Positions 13,453 to 13,484 of a DNA stretch of 13,484 nt are shown here, piece after piece (within the stretch, counting starts at the first letter, position 1; every line of letters starts with the position of its first letter). Position numbers and translations under genes: made by a program. Below the pieces are notes generated by a model. It was not told the origin of the DNA. It searched no databases and was given only the letters and a program-made list of their open reading frames with translations. This stretch comes from Anaerolineae bacterium (GTDB lineage: Bacteria > Chloroflexota > Anaerolineae > JACIWR01): assembly GCA_021162125.1 (NCBI GenBank), contig JAGGZG010000040.1, forward strand, positions 1 through 13,484. Direction: 5' to 3'.

Positions 13453-13484
13453 CGCCCCCCCTCAGTCCCCCCCGCCCCTTCGAC
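13453..13484. repeat. Partial second copy of the ecfA1 palindromic element at the window edge
   Basis: CGCCCCCCCTCAGTCC followed by CCCCCGC matches the left part of the element in ecfA1 (CGCCCCCCCTCTGTCC, TCCCGC), with one or two substitutions and one extra C. The window ends before a second arm could be seen. Confidence 0.5.

Overview
The window comes from a GC-rich bacterial chromosome and looks like the Chloroflexota (Anaerolineae-like) type. This is an inference. It rests on a DUF5317 membrane protein, a DHH-CBS-tRNA nucleotidyltransferase fusion, decayed RHS/PKD sequence, and many intergenic hairpin repeats built on an accacaaaggcac/accacggagacac core. There are no rRNA or tRNA genes, CRISPR arrays or transposases.

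Layout. (1) Positions 243-1848 (minus) hold a DUF5317 membrane protein downstream of a ParB-like-fold protein. They share a back-to-back promoter region (1964-2038) with (2) a 2.6 kb plus-strand gene fusing DHH/DHHA1 phosphoesterase, two CBS domains and a class II tRNA nucleotidyltransferase. A metallo-beta-lactamase-fold hydrolase follows; its C-terminus has been changed by a 37-bp tandem duplication. (3) Positions 5402-8600 (minus) hold a tiny two-helix membrane protein, a PstS-like phosphate-binding lipoprotein translationally coupled to uppP, and tgt. (4) Positions 8700-9715 hold no intact gene: an orphan promoter, a cluster of palindromes, and the frameshifted remains of a PKD/RHS surface-protein gene. 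(5) Positions 9748-12859 (minus) hold a complete ECF vitamin-type transporter operon, S component-ecfA1-ecfA2-ecfT, with tight or overlapping gene junctions. Its promoter lies about 215 bases upstream of the S gene, and the leader contains an intrinsic terminator, a possible anti-terminator pairing and a possible pseudoknot. That is the layout of a transcription-attenuating riboswitch, but I cannot match it to a class I know. (6) Positions 13100-13484 hold a repeat and a short interrupted ORF.

The most interesting items are the ECF leader RNA, a palindromic repeat captured in frame inside EcfA1 (a second partial copy lies at the window end), a roughly 130-bp repeat present in inverted orientation at the two ends of the window, the duplication-driven frameshift in the hydrolase, and the 48-residue membrane protein with a near-perfect ribosome binding site. 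The intact genes belong to known families. I see no defence system or biosynthetic cluster.
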